Source: Prorocentrum cordatum (lineage: Eukaryota > Sar > Dinophyceae > Prorocentrales > Prorocentraceae). Taken from it: a DNA stretch of 25,000 bases. The stretch spans positions 242,842-267,841 of the forward strand of contig CAUYUJ010015738.1 in the NCBI GenBank assembly GCA_963575745.1, read 5' to 3'. Positions 7,433-16,369 of the stretch are shown in pieces. Numbering within the stretch: the first letter of the stretch is position 1; every line of letters begins with the position of its first letter. Made by a program: the position numbers and the translations under genes. Under the pieces are notes generated by a model, which worked only from the letters and a program-made list of their open reading frames with translations, made no database searches and had not been told where the DNA came from.

Positions 7433-8146
7433 TTACTCTCCAAGGGCGCAGCCATCAACGCAGATCGCTCCCCTCTCAGTCACTGGCACTCTGAAAAGGC
7501 TGGGCGCGCTGGCGTCCGAAACCGCTGAACCTCCGGCAGACATGGGAGCACCCGCGTCTCCGCCAGCCGAGCCAGCACCATCGCCTACACGTCCATTCTC
7601 GATGTTGTTGCCCTGCGCCCCTGGCGGACGAAGTCTCTCCACGACGTTCCTGATCGACGCCTCATCCTGTTCCGTCTTGAAGTGCGCCTCGTCTACCTTA
7701 GCATTCAGGGTTGTGGTGTGACTGGTCAAGAGGCTGTTGGTGTGCAAGTTCATCGCACGAAGGAGTCATCTCTCGCGGGCGGTGGGGTCCTCCTCCGCCG
7801 CACCAGGAAGTGCAAGTGGTCCTGATCGCGATCGCGAAGCAGCGGCGGCAAGGGCGGCCCTGGCCAGCAGGGCAAGCGAGACGTTCTGCGCCGACGCAAG
7901 CTTGCGCCAAGCGGACACAGCACCCGATTGCACGAAGAGCCCTTCCAGGCTCCGCTCAAGATAGCCTCGGGTCGCAATCAAAGAGCCTCGGGAAACGAGA
8001 CGGCTGGCATCCTGCGCACGCGGGCTCTCCCAAACCATGGCAGTAAGCACTAGAATGGCGAAACGAATTCTAGAACGCTCTAGAACGCAAAACCAAGCCC
8101 TACGATGAATATGCTTAACATGGCAAGCAGGACAGACATACCGATG
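7433..8146 (-). pseudogene. Minus-strand coding-like frame with one in-frame TGA
   Basis: A single minus frame is open from 8146 to 7433 except for one TGA at 7768-7766. This makes 126 codons before the stop and 111 after it, in the same phase. The upstream half begins YVCPACHVKHIHRR (a CxxC pair) and includes VSAWRKLASAQNVSLALLAR. The downstream half starts at an ATG (7753) with NAKVDEAHFKTEQDEASIRN, which looks like an amphipathic or coiled-coil helix, then a Gly/Ala-rich tail. I do not recognise a family. It may be a decayed gene or exon, or two exons around a short unrecognised intron. Two TCTAGAACGC repeats lie inside its 5' part (8069-8088). Confidence 0.3.
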
Positions 8147-8710
8147 CTACGTCAAAACCAACTTTAGAACAATGAGCGAACTCAATAACATTGAAAACAT
8201 ATGAGAAATCGGGGTCCACCTGTTGGGCACCAGTCGCGCGCTCGTTCGGGCGGCGGCGCACGCCCGAGCATTGAAGCAAGCATGTCAGACCATGGGACAT
8301 TGGAAAAGTGAATAAGGCTAACGAGTCTCTTCGCTAGATCTTACCATGAGAACCCGAAGTGCCATCAACGCTGCGCGTAAACACATGCCGATACACAACA
8401 TGCGGTTCATCCCGAAAGTCACAAGACCACTCGGCCAATGAATGTTCGATGGCCCAACTCCCACATGAATTCCACCCTACACACATACGGCCACAACTGC
8501 ATCGACATTATCGCACATTGGCGGACAGGAACGCCGACATCTACACAACCGGGTGCCCCTTATGTGCATCACAATCCTCGACCTCGACGACAACAACTGT
8601 GACAAGACCGAGGAGCAGTACACTCGTAGCTACATCACTGACCGGCGCATGCCCTCACCCTCCAGATGCTGCGCCGTCGCCGCCAGCGACGCGCCCCCAC
8701 GCGACGCGGG
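8147..8710. other. Non-repetitive tract without a supported gene
   Basis: Balanced composition. Short overlapping frames exist on both strands. One on plus near 8553-8720 reads ITILDLDDNNCDKTEEQYTR in one frame and a Ser/Thr/Pro-rich string in another. Nothing decides between them. It runs up to a foldback insertion at 8711. Confidence 0.25.
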
Positions 8711-8886
8711 AATCGTGACTACCTACCAGACCACCCCAACCCAACCCGAAGACCCGAATTTCGGGCTGGGGGGGGTAAGGGTTCCACTCGTGTTTTTTCG
8801 ATGTTTCCCGACCCCCCCCCACTGGAAATCGAGGGTAAATCTGAGCCTTCGGGTTGGGTTGGGGTGGTTTGGTGGGTGGTGAAATC
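8711..8886. mobile_element. Foldback element family 3, copy 2
   Basis: Homologous over its length, and in the same orientation, to 6227-6412. The left arm ACCAGACCACCCCAACCCAA starts at 8725 and the right arm TTCGGGTTGGGTTGGGGTGG ends near 8880. Flanks AATCGTGACTACC and GGTGAAATCGG match the copy 1 ends with a few changes, which fixes the element borders. The sequence outside is unrelated, so the copies moved as a unit. Confidence 0.85.
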
Positions 8887-9059
8887 GGTCGCAGTGGGCG
8901 CACAACCAGGGGGGGCGGAGGTCAACGTCCGCGGCCGCGGACAGGACCCTCCTCTCGAGCGGCACCCTCCAGGCGGGCCCCGAGGCCCGAGGCGCGGCGC
9001 CACCGGACCTCACTGGCTCCGCATGCAGGCGCCAGCCTGCGCTGCCGGGCGCTCGACAA

Positions 9060-9700
9060 CGTCTGTAAGCTCTGATCTGGCACCCACGCCGACAGGTGCA
9101 CCAGCGCATTTAGGGGGAAAACAAACCTACCTCGCTTTTGACCACCCTCGCTTCCAAGAGATACCAAACGATGCCAAATTGCAGCCTGTACTGGTCAGGC
9201 CGCTTGACGAGGAGGCGCGTGGTATGACTTGGTTTTGCCTGGAAGCGAAAGCGGGGTAGGTAATTCACGCTCTGCGCATTTGCCAGCGGCTAACCCCTGC
9301 CGCCACGCCGGGAGGTGCACCGACGGCTTCACCCACGAGGGCAGCGACAGCTGCATCGACGACGGTGCCGACGGGAACGACAACATCTGCGCAAGCAAAT
9401 GCGCCCACGCTGGTCTTCAAATCATGCTGCAATATCTGCACCGACAGCAACTACGGCCTTTGCCATATGCTCTGGCAACCACAACGACAGGTGCAACGAC
9501 AACTACACCGACGGGCACGCCAACGGCCACGCCGACTGGTGCACCGATGGCTGTACCAAGAAGCGCGGCCGGTGCTGCATCGACAGGAGCACCGGCAGAG
9601 ACGCTGACAGTTGCGCCTGCACGCGCACACAACGTGCACACACACACACTAGTGTCGCGGACTCAGCGCTCGCGCAACTCGAAAGAGTTAGGTGTGGATG
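9060..9700 (+). pseudogene. Pro/Thr/Ala-rich repeat-encoding segment, broken
   Basis: A 20 bp motif close to CCACGCCGACAGGTGCACCG occurs at 9084, 9303 and 9527 (219 and 224 bp apart) and again, degenerate, at 10140. It encodes ATPTGAP-like peptides in context: APTPTGAPAHLGG, ATPGGAPTAS and ATPTGAPMAVPRS. Neighbouring sequence is also Thr/Pro/Ala-rich, such as TTTTPTGTPTATPTGAP. The copies are not all in one frame. A first piece contains FDHPRFQEIPNDAKLQP (about 9137-9187). Pro/Thr-rich repeats are typical of secreted or surface proteins, so a degenerate mucin-like exon set is plausible, but low complexity alone could produce it. Confidence 0.28.
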
Positions 9701-9787
9701 CCATAAAGACAATTCCCTCGAGGAGAGGGCGAGGGGGGGAGACGGCTGCAGAGAGGGGAAACTGCAGGAAAGGCACTCAGGACAATA

Positions 9788-9991
9788 TTCGGCTACTCCG
9801 AAGGGTGTGGTTTGCAAAAGGCGTGGTTTGCAACCGGCACCCTGGGGGGCGGGCGAGGACCTCGACAGAGCTCTCCACCGCGCCCCGAAGAGGCCCGACG
9901 AGGGCAACGTCGTGCCCCCCCCCACAAGCGCCCCAACGACGCAAGTCGCAAACCACACCATGGCGTGACCACACCCTGTGTAGTCGCCGAA
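9788..9991. mobile_element. Foldback element family 4
   Basis: The left arm (9788-9838) contains GGTGTGGTTTGC (9804-9815) and GGCGTGGTTTGC. The right arm (about 9944-9991) contains GCAAACCACACC (9948-9959), a perfect 12 bp complement, and GACCACACCC. The outer ends TTCGGCTACTC and GTAGTCGCCGAA also pair, giving about 50 bp arms with mismatches. The interior is GC-rich. It lies inside the Pro/Thr-rich region and would interrupt any gene there. Confidence 0.7.
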
Positions 9992-10079
9992 AGATGGACT
10001 TGTCTGGGTGCTGGTGCAACGGCCCGGGCTCCGAACGGAGTCTTGCGCGAACACGCACACATAACACACTTACACCAAG

Positions 10080-10385
10080 ATGTCCTTGTCTGCGCCAGCA
10101 GATTTGACAAAGACCTCCGACCCGACATCTGCTCTGGCAGTCACGCCGACACGTGTACCGACGCGTTCGCCGAAGCCTGACCCAGCGGCTGCGCCATCAG
10201 CCTTCGACATAGCATGGTTGACCACGTGTGACAGCACGACAAGCGCAGCAGCACGAGCCGCCTACATACGACAAGGTCCTGCCTATCCAGGGAGCAGGGA
10301 GGGATGGGAGGAGGGGGCGGAGGAAGGAGGGGGGCAGGAGGAAGAGGAGCAACCTACCCAGGGACCGGGAAATCCAGCAAAGTAA
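10080..10385 (+). CDS. Candidate short Pro/Thr/Ala-rich open frame
   Basis: A 101-codon frame from an ATG. It begins MSLSAPADLTKTSDPTSAL and continues TPTRVPTRSPKPDPAAAPSA, then a more ordinary stretch FDIAWLTTCDST. The last third is Glu/Gly-rich because it runs through a GGA tract (10292-10352). The N-terminal part shares the ATPTGAP-type motif with 9060-9700 and may belong to the same decayed gene. No family assigned. Confidence 0.22.
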   Translation: MSLSAPADLTKTSDPTSALAVTPTRVPTRSPKPDPAAAPSAFDIAWLTTCDSTTSAAARAAYIRQGPAYPGSREGWEEGAEEGGGQEEEEQPTQGPGNPAK

Positions 10386-10689
10386 CAACCGACTTAAATG
10401 ACGTCTTGAGCACTGGAAGATGATGGACTGGGCGTTGTGCCTCGCGTGTCGACACGACGGCCTGTTCGCAAGTGCGCAGCCGGCGGCGCTGCCTCCCTGG
10501 CCACACTCTGGTGAATGAGTTCGGTCATGACAGCTTGGGGTCGGTGTGGCGTTGTTCGTTTGTTCGGAAGCGCTCCCGAGCGATGCTAAATCATGTTTGT
10601 GGGTGATCAGTTCTTGGCGCACGGCGTATTCCCACCAGCCCGTCCAAAAAAAACACCAGGCGGGCTGCACTGACCAGTGCGGTGACGCT
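10386..10689. other. No recognisable feature
   Basis: Mixed-composition DNA. A minus-strand frame (10670 to 10197) is open for 157 codons, but half of it lies in the GGA tract and it shows no motif. An A8 run is at about 10647-10654. Confidence 0.3.
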
Positions 10690-10875
10690 CCGGGAGCCTC
10701 ATGGAAGCCATCGTGGGGTCACGAGGCCCTCTTGGGGCCAGCTTGGGAGCCGTGTGGGCCCTCGTGAGCTCTCCTGGGGCCGGATGGCCTCGTGAGCTCT
10801 CCTGGGGCCCTTCTGGTGGCCTTGAAGGGGCCTCTTGGGGCTATCTTGGAGGCCATCAATCAAAGAGACGGGGTG
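10690..10875. repeat. CCCCAAGAGG-type repeat island (reverse polarity)
   Basis: Irregular short repeats of CTTGGGGCC and CTCCTGGGGCC. The 21 bp string CTCGTGAGCTCTCCTGGGGC plus C recurs with a 29 bp offset (about 10760 and 10789). This is the reverse-complement polarity of the islands at 16800-17215, 18465-19010 and 20745-21030. Confidence 0.7.
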
Positions 10876-10894
10876 GACCGAGCACGCAGTTTTG

Positions 10895-11095
10895 GGCCCC
10901 TCTTGTGCGAGGCGGGGATTCATCCGTATCCACCGCCTGGCAACCGACGTCCTGGTACCCCAGCGGGCGGTGGATATGGATATATTGCGGCCCCCAGAGG
11001 CCCGAATATGTCCATATCCACCGCCTGCCGAGGCTCCGAAAACTGACCCTCCAGACGGTGGATATGGATAAATTCCCGCCTCGGATCTTGGGGCT
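10895..11095. mobile_element. Foldback element family 5 with four alternating inverted motifs
   Basis: Outer arms: GGCCCCTCTTGTGCGAGGCG and on (10895-10937) pair with 11055-11095, whose reverse complement reads GCCCCAAGATCCGAGGCGGG. The motif CCGTATCCACCGCC, or its complement GGCGGTGGATATGG, occurs four times in alternating orientation: 10924-10937, 10966-10979, about 11011-11025 and 11055-11068. The element can fold as one long hairpin or as smaller hairpins. No coding capacity; apparent peptides such as YPYPP come from the motif. Confidence 0.78.
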
Positions 11096-11264
11096 CGCTT
11101 GAGCCATCTTGGAACCACCTTGAAGTCTCGAGAGCCAGTCGGAAGCGAAAATGCGACACATTATAATTACTCTGACGGTAAGACCCCACATGAGAATCTG
11201 TTTAGCTTACCCTTAGCCCTTCCCCCGTCGCCCTGGCGGACATCCTCCTCTCGCCCTGAGCTCT

Positions 11265-11376
11265 GCTCTATCCTCTTCCTCCTCCTTTTTATCGATCCTC
11301 CTCCTCCTCCTCCTCCTCTTCCTCCTCCTCCTCCTCCTCCTCCTCCTCCTCCCCCTCCTTCTCCACCTCCTCCTCA
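11265..11376. repeat. CCT array
   Basis: Imperfect (CCT)n with pyrimidines on plus, immediately before the 160 bp satellite. A further 170 bp upstream (11097-11264) shows no recognisable feature. Confidence 0.9.
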
Positions 11377-12866
11377 TAAGGAGGGGACTCCCGCCTGAGA
11401 CTTCCTCGCAATTCACTCATAGACAAGGCTCCCGCCTGAGATTTCCTCCATATTCAAGCTTGAGGAGCCCAAAAGTGACGACAATTACAGGTTGCCGATG
11501 ACCCGCTCGGATTACCAACATGATGTGCGGGCCCCATAGGGAGGGGGCTCCCGCCTGAGACTTCCTCGCAATTCACTCACGGACGAGGCTCCCGCCTGAG
11601 ACTTCCTCCACACTCAAGCTTGAGGAGCCCAAAAGTGACAACAGTTACAGGTTGCCGATGATCCGCTTGGATTACCTACATGAGGCTCGGGCTCCACAAG
11701 GAAGGCGTTCCCGCCTGCGACTTCCTCGAAATTCATTCACAGACGAGGATCCCGACTGAGACTTCCTCAATACTCAACCCTGAGAAGCCCAAAAGTGACG
11801 ACAGTTACAGGTCGCCGATGACCCGCCCCGGATTCGAACATGAAAGGCAAGCCGCATAAGAAGGAGGCTCCCGCCTGAGACGTCCTCGCGATTCACTCAC
11901 AGACGAGGCCGCCGACTGAGACTTCCTCAATACTCAAGCCTGAGGAGCCCAGAAGTGACGACAGCTATAGGTTGCCGATGACCCGCCTCGGATTCGAACA
12001 TCAGGTGCGAGCCCCATCGGGAGGGACTTCCCGCCTGAGACTTCCTCGCAATTCACTCACCGACGAGGCTCCTGCCTGATACATCCTCTATATTCCCCCC
12101 CCAGGAGGAGGAGGAAGGCAACGAGGAAGAGGACTTCGAGGAAGGAGGTGAGAAGGACAAGGATAATGAGGAAGAGGGGGAGGAACCGAAGGACGAAGAA
12201 CAGGATATAGGGGAGGTGGAAGAGGATGTGGGGAAACAGGAACCAGAGGAGGAGGAGCAGGGATTGGGGCAACTGAACCCAAAAGTGACAACAGGTCCAC
12301 GGTTGGGACGACCCGCTCGCATCAGTAACACAAGGTGCGGGCCCCATAGGCAGGAGGCTCCCGCGTTAGACCTCCTCGCATCTCACTCACAAACGAGGCT
12401 CCCGCCTGATACTCCCTCCAGATTCAGGCCTCAACACCCCAAGAGTGACGACAGTTACAAGGTTCCGACCCGCTGGGATTACAAAGATGAGGTGCGGGCC
12501 CCATAAGGAGAGGGTTCCCGCCTGAGACATTCAGAACTCAGCACCCCACAAGTGACGACAGTTACAGGGTTCCGATGACCCGTTCGGATTAAAATAGATG
12601 AGGTGCGGGCCCCATAGGGGGAGGGCTCTCGCCTGAGACTTCCTCGCAATTCACTCACAGACGAGGCTCCCGCCTGATACTTCCCCCATACTCAGGCCTC
12701 GGGAGCCCACAAGTGACGACAGTTACACGATCCCGATGACCCGCTCGAATTACAAATTTGAGGTGCGGGCCCCATAAGGAGATGGGGCTCCCGCTTGAGA
12801 CGTCCCCGCAATGCACTCACACACGAGGCTCCCGCTCGAGACGTCCCCCACATTCAAGCTAGGGAG
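11375..12866. repeat. 160 bp tandem satellite, nine units
   Basis: Unit starts, taken at CATAAGG or CATAGGG, are 11375, 11535, 11695, 11855, 12015, 12345, 12502, 12613 and 12773. The first four spacings are exactly 160 bp. Unit 5 is 330 bp because of a GGA-rich replacement or insertion, unit 6 is 157, unit 7 is shortened to 111 and unit 8 is 160. Unit 9 is truncated. Each unit contains CTCCCGCCTGAGACTTCCTC twice, 41 bp apart, then AAAAGTGACGACAGTTACAG, CCGATGACCCGCTCGGATTA and GAGGTGCGGGCCCCATA. The near-nucleosomal, constant length is typical of satellite DNA. No RNA gene is recognised in the unit. Confidence 0.95.
12095..12265. repeat. GGA-rich insertion inside satellite unit 5
   Basis: About 170 bp of GAGGAAGAGG-type purine sequence replaces the 3' part of the second subrepeat of unit 5. 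The unit resumes at CCCAAAAGTGACAACAGG (about 12278). The precise placement inside an otherwise regular array shows that the GGA tract was gained after the satellite formed. Confidence 0.85.
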
Positions 12867-12950
12867 TGAGTGGTGACGAAGTGATGAGTGAGCGAGTGGT
12901 GATGAGGATGATGTTGATGATGATGAGTGGTGATGATGATGAGTGACCAA

Positions 12951-13043
<93 letters not shown>

Positions 13044-13220
13044 TCGAGAAGGATGAAGTTGATAATGATGATGATTGCTCGTATGATGATGCTGCTGGTG
13101 TTGATGACAATGGTGTGAATGTGAATGCTTGTGGTGATGATGATGGTGATGATGGTGACGATGATGAGGATGAGGATGAGTAGTGACGATGAGTGGTGGT
13201 GATGATGCTGATGATGGTGA
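12867..13220. repeat. GAT/GGT array with perfect (ATG)31
   Basis: 12951-13043 is 31 uninterrupted ATG triplets. Imperfect GAT, GGT and GTG repeats flank it. Frames read poly-Met, poly-Asp/His or poly-Ile/Ser. The transition from satellite unit 9 to this array is at about 12866. Confidence 0.97.
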
Positions 13221-13339
13221 GTGAAGGGGAGAAGGGTGGGAGGTGAGGTAAGGTTCCTGCGCGAGGTGTCCAGAGAAACCAAGAACCCCACTTTGGATGT
13301 GGGGAACGAAACAAAGAGTCTTCTGAAATTGCTGAATGA

Positions 13340-13530
13340 GTCTTGCCTTTCTGGATGGGTTCTTGGGACACTTGGAACCGTGTTGGGGCGGTCAGGGACT
13401 TATTGGGGGCATGTTGGAAGCTACCTGGAACAATCTTGGGCTATATTGTGCGATCGTGCAGGCCATCTTGGGTTAGCCGGAGCCCTCCTGGGGCCGTCCT
13501 GGGGCCATATTGGACCCTCAAACAGCCCGC
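13340..13530. repeat. CCCCAAG-type repeat island, inverted copy of 16406-16518
   Basis: TTGGGG and CTTGGGC strings at irregular short spacing. 13366-13480 aligns with the reverse complement of 16406-16518, including a perfect 15 bp match AACAATCTTGGGCTA (13429-13443) to TAGCCCAAGATTGTT (16440-16454). The shared segment is therefore a defined dispersed copy and not just low-complexity similarity. Confidence 0.75.
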
Positions 13531-13565
13531 GGAACGCCTCTTGCAGACCCATGGAGAAGGGCTAG

Positions 13566-13757
13566 GGAAGAGATATCCCCCCCGAAGAAAAGAAGGAGAT
13601 TCGAGCAACTAGCTCGCGGGACTGCCCTGGTGATCTGAAGCAGGCGTCCAAATTCCTTGCCGCTTGCCTTTCTGAACTTGAGAGGATCCGCCCCCGGGGG
13701 CCCGCGCAATCACGTGAGAAAGCGGTTGCAAACTGGCGCCCGACGCGGGTTGCGTAA
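13566..13757 (+). CDS. Candidate exon, unknown protein
   Basis: A 63-codon stop-free frame without an ATG, preceded by TAG (13563-13565) and ending in TAA then TGA (13755-13760). It includes IPPEEKKEIRATSSRDCPGD, LKQASKFLAACLSELERIR and EKAVANWRPTRVA. The mix of charged and hydrophobic residues, with a helical LKQASKFLAACLSELERI segment, looks like real protein more than repeat. The upstream repeat island could be intron. I do not recognise the family and cannot place splice sites with confidence. Confidence 0.28.
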   Translation, partial: GRDIPPEEKKEIRATSSRDCPGDLKQASKFLAACLSELERIRPRGPAQSREKAVANWRPTRVA

Positions 13758-13980
13758 TGACACTCAAACGAGAGCTGACGTTTTTTCCATCTGTTCCCCA
13801 CCACAGCTTCCACACCGTTTGTCACACAAGTGTGCACCAAAATGCTCACGAAGCCCAAGGAACCATATCTTCACACCGCAGCGGCCCCAACGCCAACGGG
13901 GCGGGTGTTCCCCAGTCCGCGGAGCAAGACGGCCGCCGACCCAGGAACGCTTGCAAGCAAACTCCACCCGCCCAGCGCCC
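13758..13980. other. No recognisable feature
   Basis: Non-repetitive DNA between the candidate exon and the GGA array. Overlapping frames on both strands are open, and none has a recognisable motif. Confidence 0.3.
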
Positions 13981-14391
13981 CTGGAGGAGGAGGAGTAGGA
14001 GAAGGGGAGGAGGAGGTGGAGGCAGGAGGAGGAGGAGGACGAGGAAGAAGGAAGGGGGGAAGGGGAGGAGGGTAGGAGGAGGAAACCGGTGTAGGAAGGA
14101 GGAGGAGGAGGATGGAGGAGAGGAGGGTGGAGGCATGAGAGGAGAAGGGGCAGAGGAAGGAGGAGGAGGAGTAGGAGGAGGTGATGGGAGGAAGGAGAAG
14201 GAGGTTGGAGGAGAGAGGCCGAGGAGGACGAGGGTGAGGAGGAGGGTAAGGAATGGGGGGAAGTAGGAGGAGGAGAACGAGGAGGAGAACGAGGAGGAGG
14301 AGGAGGAGGAGGAGGAGGAGGAGCAGGACGAGGAGGAGGAGGAGGAGGAGGAGGAGGAGGAGGAGGAGGAGGAGGAGGGGGAGAGACAAGC
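13981..14391. repeat. Long GGA array
   Basis: About 410 bp of nearly pure purine (GGA, GGAGAA, GGACGA) on plus. It is most regular at 14285-14380. Such homopurine-homopyrimidine mirror-like tracts can form triplex DNA. Open frames on both strands are low-complexity artefacts. Confidence 0.97.
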
Positions 14392-14510
14392 TAGGTGCGC
14401 TCGCGTCAGATCTGACGTCCTACCCCTCCCTCCCATCCCTTACCATGGCGCTGATTTTCTCTATCCGCGGACGCGTGTCGTAGCGGACCTGTGGCTCCGC
14501 GCGCGCGAGC

Positions 14511-14822
14511 GTAGTGGGTGGTGGTGCGCGTGCGTGCGTGCGTGCGTGTGTGCGTGTGTCTGTGCGTGGTTGTGGCTGTGGCTGTGTTTTGTGGTTGTGG
14601 ATGTGGTTGTGGTTGTGGTGTGGTGGTGGTGTGGTGTGTGGCGGGGTTGGTGGTGGTGGTGTGGTAGGTGGTGTTGGTGGTCTTGGTGGAGGTGGAGGTG
14701 GTGGTGGTGCTGGTGTTGTCTGTTGGTGTGGTGCTGGTGGTGTTGTGATTGTGTGGTGTGGAGGTGGTGGTGGTGGTGGTGGTGGTGGTGGTGGTGGTGT
14801 GGTGGTGGTGCGGCGCGGTGGT
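14511..14822. repeat. GT/GGT array
   Basis: It begins with GTGCGTGCGTGCGTGCGTG, becomes GTGGTTGTGG, then (GGT)n, most regular near 14763-14805. G and T on plus, A and C on minus. The short tract 14392-14510 before it shows no recognised feature. Confidence 0.95.
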
Positions 14823-14847
14823 GGCGGGCGGATGGGCGCGCGAGAAA

Positions 14848-15005
14848 GAGGCCCGCGCTGGGGCGAGAACGCCATCCTGAACGACGGAGGCCAAACACCG
14901 ATCCGAAAAGGAGGCCCACGCTGCAGCGGGAGCACGATTCGGAACGATTCGGGAGCAGAAATGAGGCCCACGCCTCCGCGAGAGCAGCATTTTTGGGGGG
15001 ACAAA
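14848..15005. repeat. Three-unit tandem repeat of about 52-63 bp
   Basis: Units start with GAGGCCC(A/G)CGC at 14848, 14911 and 14963. Each continues with a GAGCACGATTC or GAGAACGCCATC block and a CCGATCCG or GAACGATTCGG block. The third unit is truncated before a G-rich and A-rich stretch at 14993-15010. Confidence 0.75.
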
Positions 15006-15109
15006 AAAACGCAGGCGAAAACCCGTTTCCCGGAAATCCTGTGTAAAAAACAGTACGCGGGGGGGGTCGGCGATCACCCAACCGCCATCAGGGGAAGAGG
15101 GAGAGTATT

Positions 15110-15182
15110 TTAGGAGGAGGAGGAGAAGGGGGAGGAGGAGGGGGAGGAGGAGGAGGAGGAGCAGGAGGAGGAGGAGGAGGCC
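15110..15182. repeat. GGA array
   Basis: Imperfect (GGA)n with GGGGGAGG and GCAGGAGG variants. Confidence 0.95.
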
Positions 15183-15264
15183 GACTGCGCGGGGCGGGGT
15201 GTGGGCACATGCGCCGACCTGGCGGCCCACCTTAGGGCCCCGCGACCCCAGGAGCTGGACGGGG

Positions 15265-15583
15265 AGGACGGTCGGCGGTGGACAAACCTCCCTTTCGTAG
15301 ACCTCCCCTTAGTGGACAAGGTGTTCTTGGGCGTTATTTTCCTCTTCGACTACAGTCCACCTGTATAGTAAGGATGCGCGACAAGGATGCAAGGGCCTTG
15401 GGCGCCCATTTCGAAGCCTTTCGAGCAGGGCGCGGCCAACGAAAGTGGCGAAGGATGGACCGAGGAGGCAAAGATGCAAGGGTACCCTCGGCGGTGGACA
15501 AACCTAAACCTCCCTTCAGCAAACGTCCCTTTCGTGAAAAACGCCCGGGACCGAAACCGACGGACCTGGACCCGCAAGAGTGA
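15265..15583 (+). other. Tract with short direct repeat and a 101-codon frame
   Basis: GGCGGTGGACAAACCT occurs at about 15272 and again at about 15490. Each is followed by CCTCCCTT and a CCCTTTCGT string. A plus frame from an ATG (15278-15583) reads KDARALGAHFEAFRAGRGQR and PPFSKRPFREKRPGPKPTD. The similar-looking peptides at its start and end come from the DNA repeat. Possible coding relic, unassigned; the 3' end overlaps dispersed repeat B. Confidence 0.25.
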
Positions 15584-15670
15584 CGGCCGCGACGCCCTCT
15601 CGCGCACCGAAAACGGCCAATTCCTGGATCGACGTTCCGAGGGCAGGAGGTCTGTCCACCCCCCGAGACA
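15551..15670. repeat. Dispersed repeat B, copy 1
   Basis: Direct repeat of 23357-23472, close to 85-90% identical by eye. Shared strings include CCGAAACCGACGGACCTGG, TGACGGCCGCGACGCCCTCT and AGGAGGTCTGTCCACCCC. All three plus frames and one minus frame stay similar between copies, so no frame is favoured. The flanks are unrelated except for a nearby gain of palindromic DNA at the second copy. Confidence 0.85.
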
Positions 15671-15767
15671 GCTGGGGCGACGGGCACCCTGCGAGGCCTG
15701 CGAGGCGCCGCCGCCTCTCCTGGCGCACCGAGCGGACAGCGCGCGGAAGAGGCAGGCAGCGCCCGCC

Positions 15768-15935
15768 CGAGGAGGAGGAGGAGAGAGGAGGAGGAGGAGG
15801 AGGAGGAGGAGGAGGAGGAGGAGGAGGAGGAGGAGGAGGAGGAGGAGGAGGGGATAAGGGGGAGGAGGGAGGAGGAGGGGAGGGGGATGAGGGGAGGGTA
15901 GGGGGAGGAGGAGGTAGGGGGGAGGAGGAGGGCGA
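15768..15935. repeat. GGA array
   Basis: (GGA)n, nearly perfect at 15790-15850, then GGGGGAGG variants. Confidence 0.97.
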
Positions 15936-16369
15936 CGGCCTGCGAGGCGGCACCCTGCGCTCGACGTCGCACGCGCAAGGCGGCGCCTTCCACGCACCGA
16001 CGCCGAGGGCGAGCGTGGCGGCGCCGTGGCTCCGGCGCCACATCCGGAGGGGAGGAAAAGGAAGGAGGCCGACAAGGAACTTCAAATTAGCCTGGCGAAG
16101 GACCCAACCGTATGCAATTGTGAATACCGATTGTGGCTCTCATCTTCGCTCGCGCTCCCTATGGGGCCACGAACCGTGTGAGATGGCGTGCCGAAATGCG
16201 TGGCGGGGTCCCCAACACCACGGCAACGGAACCCCACTGGCCAGTTGGGCGTAGGTGGTTTGGCGCGTCGGTTACTCGAATCTCCTTCTTGCCTTGCGGA
16301 GGAGCTTGCCTCTCCCCCTTACCCCCACCACCTTGCTCTGGAGGGAGCGTTCCGCGGATCGCTGAAGGG
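15936..16369. other. No supported gene
   Basis: GC-rich start (CGACGGCCTGCGAGGCGGC) grading to mixed composition. A plus frame from the GGA array continues to 16254, but its start lies in repeat. Nothing recognised. Confidence 0.3.

Noticed and set aside
8060-8090. TTCTAGAA next to TCTAGAA as a heat-shock-type element
   Set aside because: Short, lies inside the candidate minus frame, and no supported promoter or gene start is adjacent.
11375-12866. Spaced repeats resembling a CRISPR-like array
   Set aside because: Whole 160 bp units repeat, without unique spacers; this is a satellite in a eukaryotic context.
13757-14266. 169-codon plus frame starting MTLKRELTFF
   Set aside because: Its second half is GGA array (Arg/Gly/Glu) and the first half competes with overlapping frames on both strands.
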